Source: Cephalotrichum gorgonifer
Lineage: Eukaryota > Ascomycota > Sordariomycetes > Microascales > Microascaceae
Direction: 5' to 3'
Length of the DNA stretch: 64,000 nucleotides
Assembly (NCBI GenBank): GCA_900312665.1
Contig: ONZQ02000006.1
Span: 453,981 to 517,980, forward strand
In this document: in pieces, positions 12,101 through 24,016 of the stretch
Numbering within the stretch: the stretch's first letter is position 1
Layout: each line of letters starts with the position of its first letter
The notes under the pieces: generated by a model
What the model was told of the DNA's origin: nothing
The model's database searches: none
The model's input: the letters and a program-made list of their open reading frames with translations, nothing else
Made by a program: the position numbers and the translations under genes

Positions 12101-15004
12101 TGTACTCCCGGTCCCCCGTGCCTTCCTTGAAGTCGAATAACGTGGCGAGGTACATCTACGCTCCTGCCCTTCCGCTTCCGCTTCCGCCTCCATCTGGCAA
12201 GAAGCTATCATGACTAAATACGACCCGTGGCCGAGATTGTAGCCGTTTCATTTGGTCCATATTCTTACACTGGCAGACGAACCTGCTGCTATCCGTTCAG
12301 ATGGGACGCCGTAAGGAACTGCCTGGAGGCTACTAACATCTACACGAAGGAGCGCACAACCTTGAGAAAGAAAGAGGAGCACCCGGGGAACCACCCCTTG
12401 TTTCTAAACTCACAGGCCGGGTTCCACTATCGACTATATGTCAACCCATCGGCTATGCGCCACGTTCCAGCCTCCTACTCGCACTTCTCCGGAACGGTGA
12501 CCCTTGTTCGACGAGTCCCCTGCTACTCGCACATGCCCCACCCTCCACATATCGCCAGCGGCTAGGCTAGGGTCGGTGAATAGCCGTGCGTATCTCGAAT
12601 CTTTACCGGCGCTACGGGACTGAGACCGGGATGTCCTGCATATCCCCTTCGCATATACCAGTCTTTGCCGTCGCACCAGGTGGCTGCCAATGCAGTAAGC
12701 CACCCTTGCACTGCTTCTGTCCTGACATACCGTCAACTACCATGTCGGTTGCCGCACAGCTCGATCGGCCGCAGCAGTACCTCCTGCCACCTTTGCCGCA
12801 TGGCATGGAGGTTGGAAGCTGATCCTACCCTGGCTACAAACCTAGCAGGAGTGCTTCATGCCGAATCTGCAGATACCGAGCCATCCCCGTTTCCGCCATC
12901 GACATATGCAAGTAGACGACCCCATGGGCCTTAACGGCGTTTCCGACGGCAGGTTTTGTGCTTCTCAGCGTTCTGAGCGCGACGACATGCATGTCGCCTT
13001 CCCAGATTTTTTCCCGTGTATATCCCTGTTACCTGCTTCCTAGGCGTGTGCCACTCATGATACCCACACATATCCGCCTTTCGTTTGCAAGCGTTTCACT
13101 TGCTAGCGGCTGTGAAGCGGTTTCGATCCAGTGCGTTAGCGAGTTTATCCCACGGCAGGGTTACGCGCTATTGCTGCAGGCGGGCTATCCCGTGTGTCCC
13201 GGTTCGGGCAATTTCTTTCTGAATACACGCCGCCACCGTGGTTTCGTATAAGTCACTTCGTCATCACAGCCTGACACTCCGAAAACGTCAATGTGTGGCA
13301 TCGCGGCAGCAGCGGAGTCCTCTGCCTCCTTCCACCCAGGCAGCAAACTCTTATCTGCATCCAGGGATGTAAGTGCGCGCAGAGACAGAAGTCCACCCGC
13401 GCGTTCCATTGCCACCTCCGCTAATAAAGCTGTCCCGCGGAGACTTTGTCTGTACGTGGGTGTATCAACCCGGAACACGGACAGGCGGGGACTCGCTCTC
13501 CCGTACCGAACCCTCCATCCCCGTCCCCGTCGGCGAGCGGGTCGTATTAGCCACCTCCACCCACACGGCCACAGGCATCGCCGAAATTTTCAACCTATAC
13601 GAGGTGACATTGCTCCGTCGTTCCCGTCTGTTGCAATCCGAGAAAGGAAGGGGAAGAGTGCCCTGTAGCGGCTCGGCCTCTACACATACCCAGTGGCGAA
13701 ATCCGAGAATCGGAAGGGGAGGAGAGGATTGTGTACCTTTTCCCCTTCCTCCCTCGTTTCTTTTCTTGCTCGGTCGGCACGGGCTAGGGGCTTTTTTGTC
13801 CTTTTCATTTTCCCAACCGTTTTACCCCCTATGCCCTTCCTCTTTTTCTTTCTGTTCTCTTATTCCTTCTTACCTCATTTTTTGAGCACCCTGCACACGA
13901 TGCATACGTAGTTCTAAGCACAGACATACGCATGGCCCCCGGCTGCGTTTCCGTCACGTACTGCATAGCATCCCTGCTCTCCCCTAATATCCTCCCCGTC
14001 CGCGGCTGCGGGGTTTCATCGCTGGGGTGGGACGACGTGCTGCGGGGAGCCGTATCGGTTTATACAGGGCGGGGTTGGGGAAGGGGGAAAGGGGGGGTGC
14101 CGAACGCGTACATTGGCGGGTTCCAAGGTGCTTCGAGAAGGACAGGGGGGACCAGATGACGGAGTTAGTCGTTTTATTGTTATCCATGGGGCCCCACTCA
14201 GTCACTTACTCACTCGCTCACTCACTTAATACTGTGGCGTGCTAGTCCAGCCTGGCTGACGGGGATACGAGTACGAGTGGCGGATGGTTCAAGGCGTGAT
14301 ATAACATGCATATGGGTATTAGTATTATCTATATGTAGAGTGTATAGTTTGTTTACATCTATCATAAAAAAAAGATGAGAAACAAGGGGTATAACGTAAT
14401 AGTGAAACCACTCCCCTGACACGGATAACCCACTCTCCAAAAAGCACATGAAGAGAAGGTGAAGGAGACGATTGTGAGAGAGAGGGGTGTGTGAGGAGCG
14501 GGGTTCCCTTCCAACTTGTGTTCTATGCAGGTGATATGTGACTAGAACAAAAAACACGAAACGGCAGAAGAACAAAAAAAGAACAGGAACGGAACAGGGT
14601 ATAGGGCTGTGAAAATGCAGGGCGAAAGGGGGGAAGGGGGGAAGGGGAAGAATAAGAAGCGACCGCTGTTGAAAATGCTGGCGCTATTAAAGCTTTGTTG
14701 ATACGTCCACCTGTACGGAGATTCCAATTTCATGGCGACAATTGAGATTTCCGTGCTTGGACAGAGCTCGTGGGTCCAAAAAAGAAGAAGAAGAAGAAGA
14801 GGACTAATCCTGCCGTCGTCATTCGATTTCTGTCGTCGTCATTCGATTCCGGCAGGTGTGGAGGAAAGGCGATGTAACTCCGCCAGCAACTTGGCTGGGC
14901 AAGGCAATCAAGCGGAAACACACCTCCCTCCCTCCAGCTAGTTCCCACTCCGCCCATCTTGTCTCAAACCAAAGCTCCCGGCCCCCCCGCTTCCGGGTCC
15001 CCGG
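9150..15004. other. Gene-poor region of 5.9 kb
   Basis: The region lies upstream of APRT and downstream of the membrane-protein gene. It contains purine-rich and simple-sequence tracts: G/A-rich at 9130-9310, a GTGGGCGTG-like degenerate minisatellite at 9530-9610, and AAG repeats at 14779-14800. There are scattered TACTCG/TACGAG hexamers (10102-10121, 10640, 10728-10742, 11553, 12040, 14263-14275). Frames up to 170 codons exist (for example 13373-13885), but they read low-complexity Pro/Ser/Phe sequence and carry no motif. I see no supportable gene. Confidence 0.55.
9530..9610. repeat. Degenerate GTGGGCGTG-type minisatellite
   Basis: Irregular tandem copies of a 6-9 nt GTGGGCGTG / GTGAGCG unit. 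The tract sits about 400 nt upstream of the APRT start, so it may lie in that gene's promoter, but no function is visible. Confidence 0.5.
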
Positions 15005-17092
15005 TCACAGAAACTGGATACGGATGATGGAGAAGAGCATATTCTGCAGCACGTGCAGAGTGACGGCCGCACTAGCCGGCAGCAGCTCGGGCCAGCCCGC
15101 CAGGTCCGACTTGCCCTCGAGGTCGACGTTGACGTTGTAGAAGTAGCTGATCAGGACGCGGACGGCGCCCGCCGCGACCAGCTCGCAGGCCCAGGTGACG
15201 GAGGAGGCGTAGAAGGTGAGGTTGAAGTCGTACGGTTCGGCGTCGCTGTCGCCGTCGAAGGCGAAGTAGGGGTAGACATCCTTGTTGGCGCCGAAGTGGA
15301 GGACGAGGACGGCGCCGAGGAAGGTGGCCATCGAGACGTTCTCGGCGATGAAGCGGATGAAGACGTTGCGGATGCAGAGCTTCTGGTAGGTTGGGTACGA
15401 GAGGGTGGTGAGGCGCGCGGCGGAGAGGAGGCGGTGGAATATGGTGGACATGAGGGCGGGCGTTATCATGATTAGGCCCGTGGAGGAGAGGATCTGGAGG
15501 AGGATGAACTGGGAGGGCGAGCGGAGGCGGGCGTACAGGGCTCGGACGTAGGTTTGGTAGGTGAGCATGAAGTATCTGGTGAGAGCGGGTGTTAGTTAGC
15601 TAGGAGGGGGGAAGGATATGGATATTTTTGGAGGGGTAAAGGGGGCTATTAACGTACAGCTTGAAGACCCAGCTCAGGGGATAACTCCCCACGCGCTCGC
15701 CTTCGCGCATCCCGAGGATGAAGCCGGTCAACCCGTCGAGAATATGGATCGTCGCAACCCAGCTGTAGACGTACACGACTGTCTCGAAGTTGTCGTGGGG
15801 CAGGGTGCGGAGGTATATCTCGGCGTACGCCTCCCCGATGACATAGGCCATGAGCGCCACGAAGAGCACGAGGCAGAACCAGATGAACCGGACGAAGCTG
15901 GCGGGCAGCCACTCCCGAGCGATGGCGACCCGGCGCCGCGAGCGCGGCTGCTCCGACACGTGCAACAGGTCGGGGTCGAACGAGTCCGGCTGAAGGGCCG
16001 GGCGCCGTCGTTCCCGGTGCGAGAAGGTGTCGGCCTCGCCCGCCCACCACGATGTGGTGAAGATCCTCTGAGTTTCGGAGAGGGACTGGCGGAGGCCGAT
16101 GTGGCGCTCGTTTACCATGAGAATCAGGAATGCTATCGCAACGGGCATGGCCATGATGATGAATGTCCAGGTTATCCACGTTGTGTTGTGGACGGTAAGG
16201 AATCTGGTTTCCTCACTAAAGTATACAGGTATAGGTACCACCATCCCCACCACCGCTATTAGGGTCAAGGTGACAGGGAAGCCTAAGGACTGGGGCCACC
16301 TAGAAGTGTAAATGTCAGCATCTCTGAGTGGCCGCAACAGACTCGGGCCGGGGCATTTGGGAAACGGGGAGCACATACCAGTTCAGGCTGTAAAGGTTGA
16401 ACACCTTGGTGATCCACATCAAGGCTGTCAGGTTATACAGGCCGTAGAAGAATAATAGGAAGAACCAGAAGTTCACCCTGACCCGCGCGGCTCCGTGACC
16501 GGGCACCTTGCTCCCCCTGTCTGGGTCGTCTGGGAGGCCGTCAAGGTCGTCATCTGGGAGAGGATACTGCGGGAACGGGACCGCACACCACACAACAGCC
16601 TGTCGAGGGTGAGCCCGCCTGTTAGCCCTGACAAATGACCCCTGGAACGACGCAGGAATGTCGCGAAAACGGGAGGGATATGCTGCTCACCAAGGTTGCC
16701 GGCAACAAGACCAAGACCGCATACCGACTCCACCAAACATCCACCGCCTTCTTCACGGCGCCCTGCCTGGGCTCGACCCACAGATCAACAACTCTCCTCA
16801 CGGCCCTCCTCCACCAGATCCCCAGCCTGCTGACCCCCTCCATATGCAAAAGCTCCTCGTCGCTTCCCGAGTCATCGTCGCTATCCTCGGCCGCCCCCAG
16901 GGCGAGCACGGATCCATAGCCCACGTGTATGCTCCCCCGGTGGGAGGAGAAGAGGCCGCCGGGCTGGCCCGGGCGGGTCCTGGAGAGGCCAGGCTGGGGA
17001 GGGACGGCGCGGAAGCGGCCTAGGAGGGGGGAGCTGTCCGGGTTGAAGCGTCGGGATTCGGAGCCTTGGGTGAATTGGAAGAAGGCGGGCAT
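15005..17092 (-). CDS. Conserved fungal multi-pass membrane protein, unknown function
   Basis: Four exons: 17092-16691, 16599-16379, 16299-15658 and 15575-15005. Introns are 79-91 nt with GTGAGC, GTATGT and GTACGT donors, and all frames join exactly. The product is 611 residues. The N-terminal 115 residues are polar, with an acidic patch (AEDSDDDSGSDEELL) and an FSSHRGSIHVGYGS block. About eight or nine membrane segments follow, including VNFWFFLLFFYGLYNLTALM, TWTFIIMAMPVAIAFLILMV, FIWFCLVLFVALMAYVIG and MATFLGAVLVLHFG. A loop between the early and late segments is Arg-rich (EQPRSRRRVAIAREW). I do not recognise a named family. The continuous coding potential across three introns and the preserved hydrophobic blocks make it a real gene. 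Transporter or channel roles are possible but unsupported. Confidence 0.85.
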
Positions 17093-17988
17093 CGCGGTCT
17101 TGCGGGCGTCGACATTTGGGGCCGGGCCGCAAGCGGAGGAAGCGAGGTGGAGCGGGGAGAGAGCGGCCTGGATGCTGTTTGTGGGTTTTCTGTTCCGTCT
17201 CTAGTTTGTGTCACGTTCGGGTTCGTGCCCGTCGAGCGTCCAGGAGGAGGGAGGGGGTGGAGGAAACTCGTCGAGTGGGAGAGGCGGGCGGGTCGCTGGT
17301 GGTTTAGACGGGAGCGGGACGAAAGGACGGGATTGAGGTTTGAGGTCATAATGATAAGGGTCGAATCACGCGTGGTCGGCGCGCGGGTTGTGTGGGGGTG
17401 GGTGGGCCGTGCATCATGGTAAAGACTTTCAAGGGTCCATTTTGGGGTGCTAAAAATGCATGGTTCCAGAAGGTGTCCTAGTGGTTGGCAGGTTGTCACA
17501 TCCAAGACAGGCACACACATGTGGTGGTCCAGGGCGCGGACGCCCAGGAGGTACACAGGGTCGTGTGACCACTGATTCCGGCTTGCCCCTGTCAGATCAC
17601 TTTGGCTAAACAAGCAATATGAGGTCATCGCTCAACAGCAATACCTTACCTTCAATGTCTAGGATTCTTCTCAGACAACTGCTCCTACATAATTATCAGT
17701 GCTCAAGAAGAGGGCTGTGACTTGTCTGCAACACAAAATATCACATATCTTTCCCTCACCTTACAATTTCCTCTCATCGTTGACCCAGTGGTCTCTCGCA
17801 CCCAAGATACTGATACATTTCAGGTTGGCGATGCTTATATTACTGATAATGAACGACGCAGATCTCCGAGCGGGATTTGAGACAGCAATGCTTGCTTGTT
17901 GCTTGCTTCATCATCTGGGACTTCAATATATCCGTGTCTAATCCAAAGATACCAATCCCACGAAGAGCCCATGTTCCATCCGCTGCGC
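17093..17988. other. Intergenic region upstream of the membrane protein
   Basis: This 0.9 kb region lies between the membrane-protein start (minus) and the 3' end of the oxidoreductase (minus). It should hold the promoter of the former and the terminator of the latter. The frames here are shadows without motifs. Confidence 0.5.
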
Positions 17989-19379
17989 CTACTCCCACCC
18001 AGTGATCACCGTCCGGCCCGTATTGTGCGACTCCCTCGCCAGCTCAAGAATCTTCAGCCCATCTCTCGCCGTCTCCGGCTTGACAGTCACCTCGGCCTTT
18101 CCCCTGATAGCGTCCACCACGTTCTCGTAGTACCCCCTGCACCACCCGTCCAGGCTGGGATACTTACCGACGTAGAGCTTGCTCGCATCGTCAAAGGTCT
18201 GCGAGGGGTCGATTTGGCGCGTGGTGGACAGGTCACCCCATATGGCAGGGTCTTCCTTGCCGAAAGAGGGATCCGAGGCCGGCTGGGCGGGGTTGGCGAT
18301 GGCATTTGCCTCTTGCGGGCAGTACCCGAACTATTCCCCGTGTAAGCGTGTTTCCTTTCCCTTATCCTTTTTTGGGTTTGCTTTTTACTCTGGGCCATTT
18401 CTAGGGGGGCACGTGCATACCTTTAGATACGTCCCCTCGGTTCCCCGGATGAAGAACTTCAACTGCTCCTTCATATGTGTGACAATAGCCGTCTTGACCG
18501 TGACCGTCAAATTCCCGGCGTACCCGAGGAATATCGTGAACGTGTCATCCACCTCGCTCACGACGCCGCGGTTGGACGCGAAGAAGGCCGTGACGGAGCG
18601 GGGACGCCCGAAGAGCGCGAGGGCCTGGTCGATGGTGTGGGTTCCGAGCCCGAAGCCCATGCCCTCGCCCGGCTCGTACTCGGGCTTCGTCCATCCTGAG
18701 ATCCAGGACGGGGAGCGGAAGTCGAAGTGGATCTCGGCGTCGCGGATGGAGCCGAGGGCGTCGAGAGAGATGAGGTGCTGTAGGGTTCGGAAGTCACTGT
18801 CATATCGTCGGTCTGGGGAGAAGGGGGGGTTAGCACTTTTTTTCTGCCTCCCAGGAATGGTGTGCTTTTGGAGCTGCCGGGGAGGGGGGGAGAATAAATA
18901 CGGACTGTGGAAGACAGTTAGGACCTTGTTCTTCTCGTTTGCGAGTGCGATGAGCTCGTCGGCGTTTTTGCTAGTTGTCACGAAGGGCTTCTCGACCACC
19001 ACTACAACGCTCCCCCTCTAATCAGCCCAACTGCGCCATTGTAAGTCACTTCCCTCACCCTCTTGACACTCTTCATACCATGTTTTCCGGTGTTAAGAGC
19101 GCGCTCTACGAACTCCTCGTGGGAGGCAGTACACACGACCACGAGCTCGATCTCGGCGTCCGCAAAGAACTCGTCGGCGGTCCTGTAGTGCTTCGCCAGG
19201 GGGAAGTCGACTGTGCAGTGGGTCCCCCTGGGAGGCTTCTCGGCGGAGCCGTCGACGGGTGCCGGGGCGCGCTGAAGAAAGGCATAGACCTCGAGGTCAG
19301 GGTTGGGGAGGATATAGGGGAGATGGAAGCACTTGGTTGAGAAGCCGTAGCCTACGATGCCGACTTTGATGGGAGCCAT
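17989..19379 (-). CDS. Gfo/Idh/MocA-family NAD(P)-dependent oxidoreductase
   Basis: Four exons: 19379-19079, 19001-18906, 18812-18421 and 18330-17989, giving 376 residues. The N-terminal Rossmann motif is GIVGYGFSTKCFH. The exon 1/2 join rebuilds the family's EKP signature (NTGKH then VVVEKPF) and the exon 2/3 join restores TVFHNRRYDSDF. The C-terminal alpha/beta domain contains GMGFGLGTHTIDQALALFG, where the His is the likely catalytic/substrate residue of the family. The second intron has an unusual GTCCGT donor but is the only choice that keeps the conserved block. Family members oxidise sugars, inositol or related polyols; the substrate cannot be told from sequence. It is divergent to the CofD-like gene across 1.3 kb. 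Confidence 0.9.
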
Positions 19380-20655
19380 TACGAGGAGGATGACGATGTC
19401 CGTTTGTTATCTTGTATCGGGAGGTTTTAGGTGAGGGGGATGGGTAGCGGTTTACGAGTCGTCGGGTGTCGTCGTACGTGAGCTTAGTTTATAAGGGCGC
19501 CAAGACGCGGGGGATAGAAGGAGGAATGGGGAATGGGGGGTAGCTAGGCCGGATGATGGGCAACGGAGGCAGTAGCGTACATGCATATGCCCCGCCGTAC
19601 CCGTACCATGAACCGACCGCCGGACGAGGTGGGGTGTTTTTGATTTATCCGGCGTGCGGGGATCCACGAGCCCGAGCGTCGGAGGCGACTTGCAGGTTGT
19701 GGTTGGAGGACTCCGACTTATATCCCGAACGGCATTGCTCGGGCCGGACCCTCCACGAAGTCATGGCTATATAGCATCGGACGGCGGGCTCGCACGTTTG
19801 GATGCCGCCCCGTTATGAGCTCGCCCGAAGCTTGCGGTAAGGATCGGTACATGTATTGGTAGCAGACCACACCGACCCCCTGAATCTGGCGGGTTTCGGC
19901 CCCGGGGTGCGGATGCGAATGTAGATACACATCACACCTCAGGGCCGAACTCGTCGAGAGGGAAATAGACATTAAGAAACGACGGAGTATAAGGCTTTGG
20001 TTTGGGCGGGAGATGGCGTTTAGCATAGCATTTATCCTTGGCATGCATAATGCGCGCGCCCGACCAATGATCAACCTAAACCAGTTGAAAACCCGCAGTT
20101 CCATTCACAATTTGCCATATCATCAAGAGCCAATTCCCCCTAGAAGTATGGTGTCGTATGCTTCCCATTCCAACCTAGGTAATGGATTCCGAATCCTTGA
20201 CAACACGATTGTCTCAGGCCTTGTCCGTCGCGCCTTCCATGCCTGTCATTGCTCCACCATCACGATGTCATATGACTAATACTAATGACGTGGAGTGGCT
20301 GTGTCGGAACCTCTGCCCGGGCGACCGATAAGACGAGCCAGCCTGGTACTAGGTGATTAATACGAGCTTGACTTTTCAAAGGGAGGGTGTAATAGTAATA
20401 GCTCCCTGATCACGACTACAGCGACATCCTGTACGAGCGCGATTCCTTCCGAGGACACGTATTGAGACGACAGGATCGTCTCCATAAAATCGCCGAACCC
20501 CCACATCCTGTAATTATATAGCTCCAGCCTTTCAGGAAGGTCCATCTGTTCACACTACATATATATACATGTCAGACAACACCTAGGTCGAGAAACTCAC
20601 GAAATCGCTCCATTCTACGACTACGAGAAAGAGGCCCCCGAAGATATATTGTGGA
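19380..20655. other. Divergent intergenic region, oxidoreductase / CofD-like
   Basis: The 1.28 kb between two outward starts should contain both promoters. On the minus strand a TATAA-like site sits near 19488-19494, about 110 nt upstream of the oxidoreductase start. No gene is supported. Confidence 0.5.
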
Positions 20656-22216
20656 ATGGCGGCACCGAATGGGAGCGGCAACTGCAACGTCAATGAGAGC
20701 GGAAACAGCACCGGCTCGGGACTCAGAGCCCCTCAGACCTCGCCCGCCGGTGATGGACTTGTCGTGTTCTCGGGAGGCACAGCCGCAAACTCACTCGTCG
20801 ATGTATTCGAACATGTGCGTGCTGCAAACAAGTGCACGCTCAGCTACGTGATTCCCATCTCGGATAACGGTGGGAGCACTAGTGAGGTCATCCGCGTCTT
20901 TGGGGGACCAGGTACGTCCTCTCTATCTCTCACCCGGATCCACGCCCCGCTCATGCTCTACGGTTCACGCTCCACGGGTGCCTCATGCCCCCCCTGGTAC
21001 TAACTTCCCCCAAGGCATCGGAGATGTCCGGTCCCGCCTCGTACGGCTCATCCCCGAGAGCGATGATCCGGAGACGGCCGCCATCTTCAACCTCTTCAAC
21101 CACCGCCTCCCCAAGAAGTACGAGGCTGCCAAGTCGGAATGGTCCTCCATCGTCGAGGGGACCCACTCCATCTGGGACAACATATCCTCTCCCAAGCGGG
21201 AACTCATCCGCTCCTTCCTAAACAGTTTCAACCTCGAGGCCGTGAAGCGCTCGCGCCCGAGCAGCCGCTTCGACTACTCCGGCGCCAGCGTGGGGAACCT
21301 GTTCCTAACCGGCGCGAGGCTATTCATGGGGAGCTTCGAGGCCGCCATCCACCTGTTCAGCTCCGTCTGCGGCGTGAGCGACAAGGTGGCCGTGTTACCG
21401 GCGCTGAACACCAACTTCGCGAGCCACATCGCCGCGGGGCTGGCCAACGGAGAGGTCATCACTGGCCAGAACGACATCTCGCACCCCAGCGCGCCCACCG
21501 CCGCCGTCCCCGGCCCCAAGGCGGCGCCGTGGTCGAGCGGCACGGAGGAGCACGACAGCGTCGAGGACGCGAACCTGCCCGGGAGCCTGCCGGCGCTGAG
21601 GAAGCCGGCGATCGACTTCTCCAAGGAGGGTGAGGAGGCCCTGGCGGCCAGGATCGAGAGGGTGTGGTACATCAACCCCTACGGCCAGGAGATCCGGATC
21701 CCCGTAAACCCCAGGGTGGTGGGAGCGCTGCAGGGGTGCGGGAGCGTCATCTACAGCATCGGGTCGCTCTTCACCTCGCTGGTGCCGAACCTGGTGCTGA
21801 GGGGCGTCGGGGAGGCGATCGCGACGAACCCGGCCATCCGGAACAAGATCCTCATCCTCAACGGGTCGCTGGACCGCGAGACGGGCCCCCCGAGCAGGCC
21901 CTTCTCGGCCGTGGACTTCGTGGCCGCCATCGCGAACGCCTGCGCCTACTCGAGGGGGATGGAGGCAGCGCGGGAGGACGAGTACGGGCTGTACGTCACG
22001 CACGTGGTCTATCTCGAGAGCAAGGAGTCGCCGGTCGTGGACAGGGAGAAGCTGAATGCGCTGGGGATCGAAGCTGTCAGGATTTACGGGCCCGGGAAGG
22101 GGACCGGGCAGGGGGCGAGGTACGACGCGAAGGCGCTGACGCAGGTTTTGGAGGCGGTTGTGGGGAGGAAGGATGTGAGGGTGGACAGGAGCCGGAGGAA
22201 TACCTTGGTGGGGTGA
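20656..22216 (+). CDS. YvcK/CofD-like (UPF0052) family protein
   Basis: Two exons, 20656-20911 and 21015-22216; the 103-nt intron starts GTACGT. The product is 485 residues. The family signature is complete: GGTAANSL near residue 39, SDNGGSTSEVIRVFGGPG, and GIGDVRSRL across the splice, then GASVGNLFLTG and VAVLPALNTNF. Bacterial relatives are YvcK, which binds UDP-sugars and affects cell-wall/carbon metabolism, and CofD, a phospholactate transferase. Fungi including budding yeast carry a homolog of unknown function. The second half has an Ala/Pro/Gly-rich insertion (about 265-300) and then a conserved segment starting RVWYINPYGQEIRIP. Start is the first ATG in frame. Confidence 0.88.
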
Positions 22217-22543
22217 TGGTCGTGTAAGACGAGATGGTGTATAATGGACGTGGGACGTCGTGGATATCCTAGATGGTGGTCTTCCTTCTCCCTGGGATTC
22301 GGGGTTATGTGTCACAACGGAATATAGGGCAATGGCAAGAAATACCAATCAATCATTGAAGATATGGAGACATAGGCATGAGGAGGTCATTTCTGCGCTT
22401 CCGCCACCGCCGCTATGAAAATATCAAGATTCCTATACTAAACCTAACTCCAAACCGAACGCCAAACAACAAAGTTCCGCCCAATCCCAGACTCAGTTAT
22501 TCCCTAGTTTCCACCTCTCACACGTTGGCTCGTATCCACCCGC
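22217..22543. other. Convergent intergenic region
   Basis: These 327 nt lie between the 3' ends of the CofD-like and RGS genes. I see nothing beyond expected terminator sequence. Confidence 0.5.
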
Positions 22544-24016
22544 TTATAAAGTCTCCTTCCAAACAGGTAAGAAGATAAAGACTAGAACGAAGATGGTCGC
22601 AAAGATGGCCCCGCCGACCATGCTCTGCGCCACAATCTTGTGCTGCAGGCCCCTCAGCCCGTCGTCCTTGACCCTGACCTTCCTGTCGAAGATCATCAGG
22701 CGCGAGAGCGTCTTGACCACGGGGTTGCTCCCCTGGGTGTTGACTGACGCGCCGTCGTCGAACCTCTCCCACGGCAGCGGCTGCCTGCGTGTGAAGAGCA
22801 GCAGGAAGAAGCAGCTCCCGCGCAGGCCAGACAGCACGAGGGTGACGCCGAGCCACCACATGGGCCAGGCGCCGAGGGCGTCGTAGCGGCTGTGGCTGGC
22901 GCCGACGAAGGCGCGGAGGAGGACGTAGAGGAGGCCGGCGGCGATGAGGACGATTCCCAGGCCCGTGGCGACGCAGACGGTCTCGTAGGTGCCGTTGGAG
23001 ACGCCGAGGCGGATGAAGTTGCGGTGGGAGCAGTTGCGGATGAGGAGGTAGACGTGATCCGCGACGGGGCGGAGGTGGGCCGGGTCAGGGGAGGTCTGGA
23101 GGCCCTGGAGGGCGGCGGCGCGGAGGGCGGGGGGGATGTTTAGCTCCTTGGCGGAGTCAGGGGTCAGGAAGAGGGAGGTGACGGCGTTGATCTCGGCGCG
23201 GAGCTCGGAGTCGGTGGGGACGGGGGTCGGGTTTTCGGGGGCGGTCTTGATTCCCGCGAAGGCCTTGGCGCGGGTGGCGAGGCTGGGCTTGCAGGACGTC
23301 GCGGTGCACATTGCCGCCGTGCCGATGAGGAGCTCGATCTGACCGAGGGTTTCCTTGGCTGAAACGGAGGGAAGGGTGGAAGGTTAGCCGGTGTGTGTGA
23401 AAGAAAAGGATGTGTGTGTGTGTGCATTCGGTGGTTCGCCGGCGGTTCTTACCGAATTCGGGGTCTAGGTACACTTCCGAGCCGTCCTCGGACGGACGCG
23501 CCTCCGTCTCGGGTTCGCTGACGGAGGCGGTCTCCTTGATGCTCCAGGGGCTGTGCGCCCTAGCGTACTTGGCCTCATAGTTTTTGAACCTAGGAAATCG
23601 TGTTAAAACCCGCCGAACATGAGGACCTTTGCGAATTGCAGGTGGTTTGGGGTAGGGAGGGAGGTTTGCTTACCAGATGTAAAACTCGAGGTTCTCGGGC
23701 GAGTACTCGATGTGCTTGAGGTACATATAGAAGTCGTAGAGGGACATAGGGCTACCTATAAGTGGAAAAACACAACTTGTAAGTCATATTGACTGCAAGC
23801 CAGGCCAGGTATGGAGAAGATCTGGATTGGGGGGGCCAGTTGCGTACAGGTCTTGTTCTCGAGTACTCTCTCGAGGCTCAGGCGGTTGGGCACGGCGCTC
23901 TTGTTGCGTCCATCCGGACTGAGGGCACGCTGCCCGCTGCCGACGGCGGTGGAGTACTCCCTGATATCCCGATACTCCGGCTTCTTATACCATATCATCC
24001 ACGAGGGGAGGCGCAT
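22544..24016 (-). CDS. RGS-domain protein with C-terminal membrane segments
   Basis: Four exons: 24016-23848, 23755-23674, 23589-23453 and 23358-22544, giving 400 residues. Introns are 84-94 nt (GTACGC, GTAAGC and GTAAGA donors), the last containing a TG microsatellite. Splicing rebuilds an RGS fold start: RLSLERVLENKTC, then SPMSLYDFYMYLKHIEYSPE, NLEFYIWFKNYEAKY, and later DPAHLRPVADHVYLLIRNCSHRNFIRLG. RGS domains speed GTP hydrolysis on G-alpha subunits, ending G-protein signalling. The domain is split by a linker of about 70 residues rich in Glu, Ser and Pro. After it come hydrophobic stretches (VCVATGLGIVLIAAGLLYVL, WWLGVTLVLSGLRGSCFFLL, and a final IFATIFVLVFIFLPV), so it is probably membrane-anchored. 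Confidence 0.88.

Noticed and set aside
13373..13885. 170-codon plus-strand frame in the 5.9 kb gene-poor region
   Set aside because: Low-complexity Pro/Ser then Phe/Leu tail from a pyrimidine-rich tract. No family signature and no neighbour exon.
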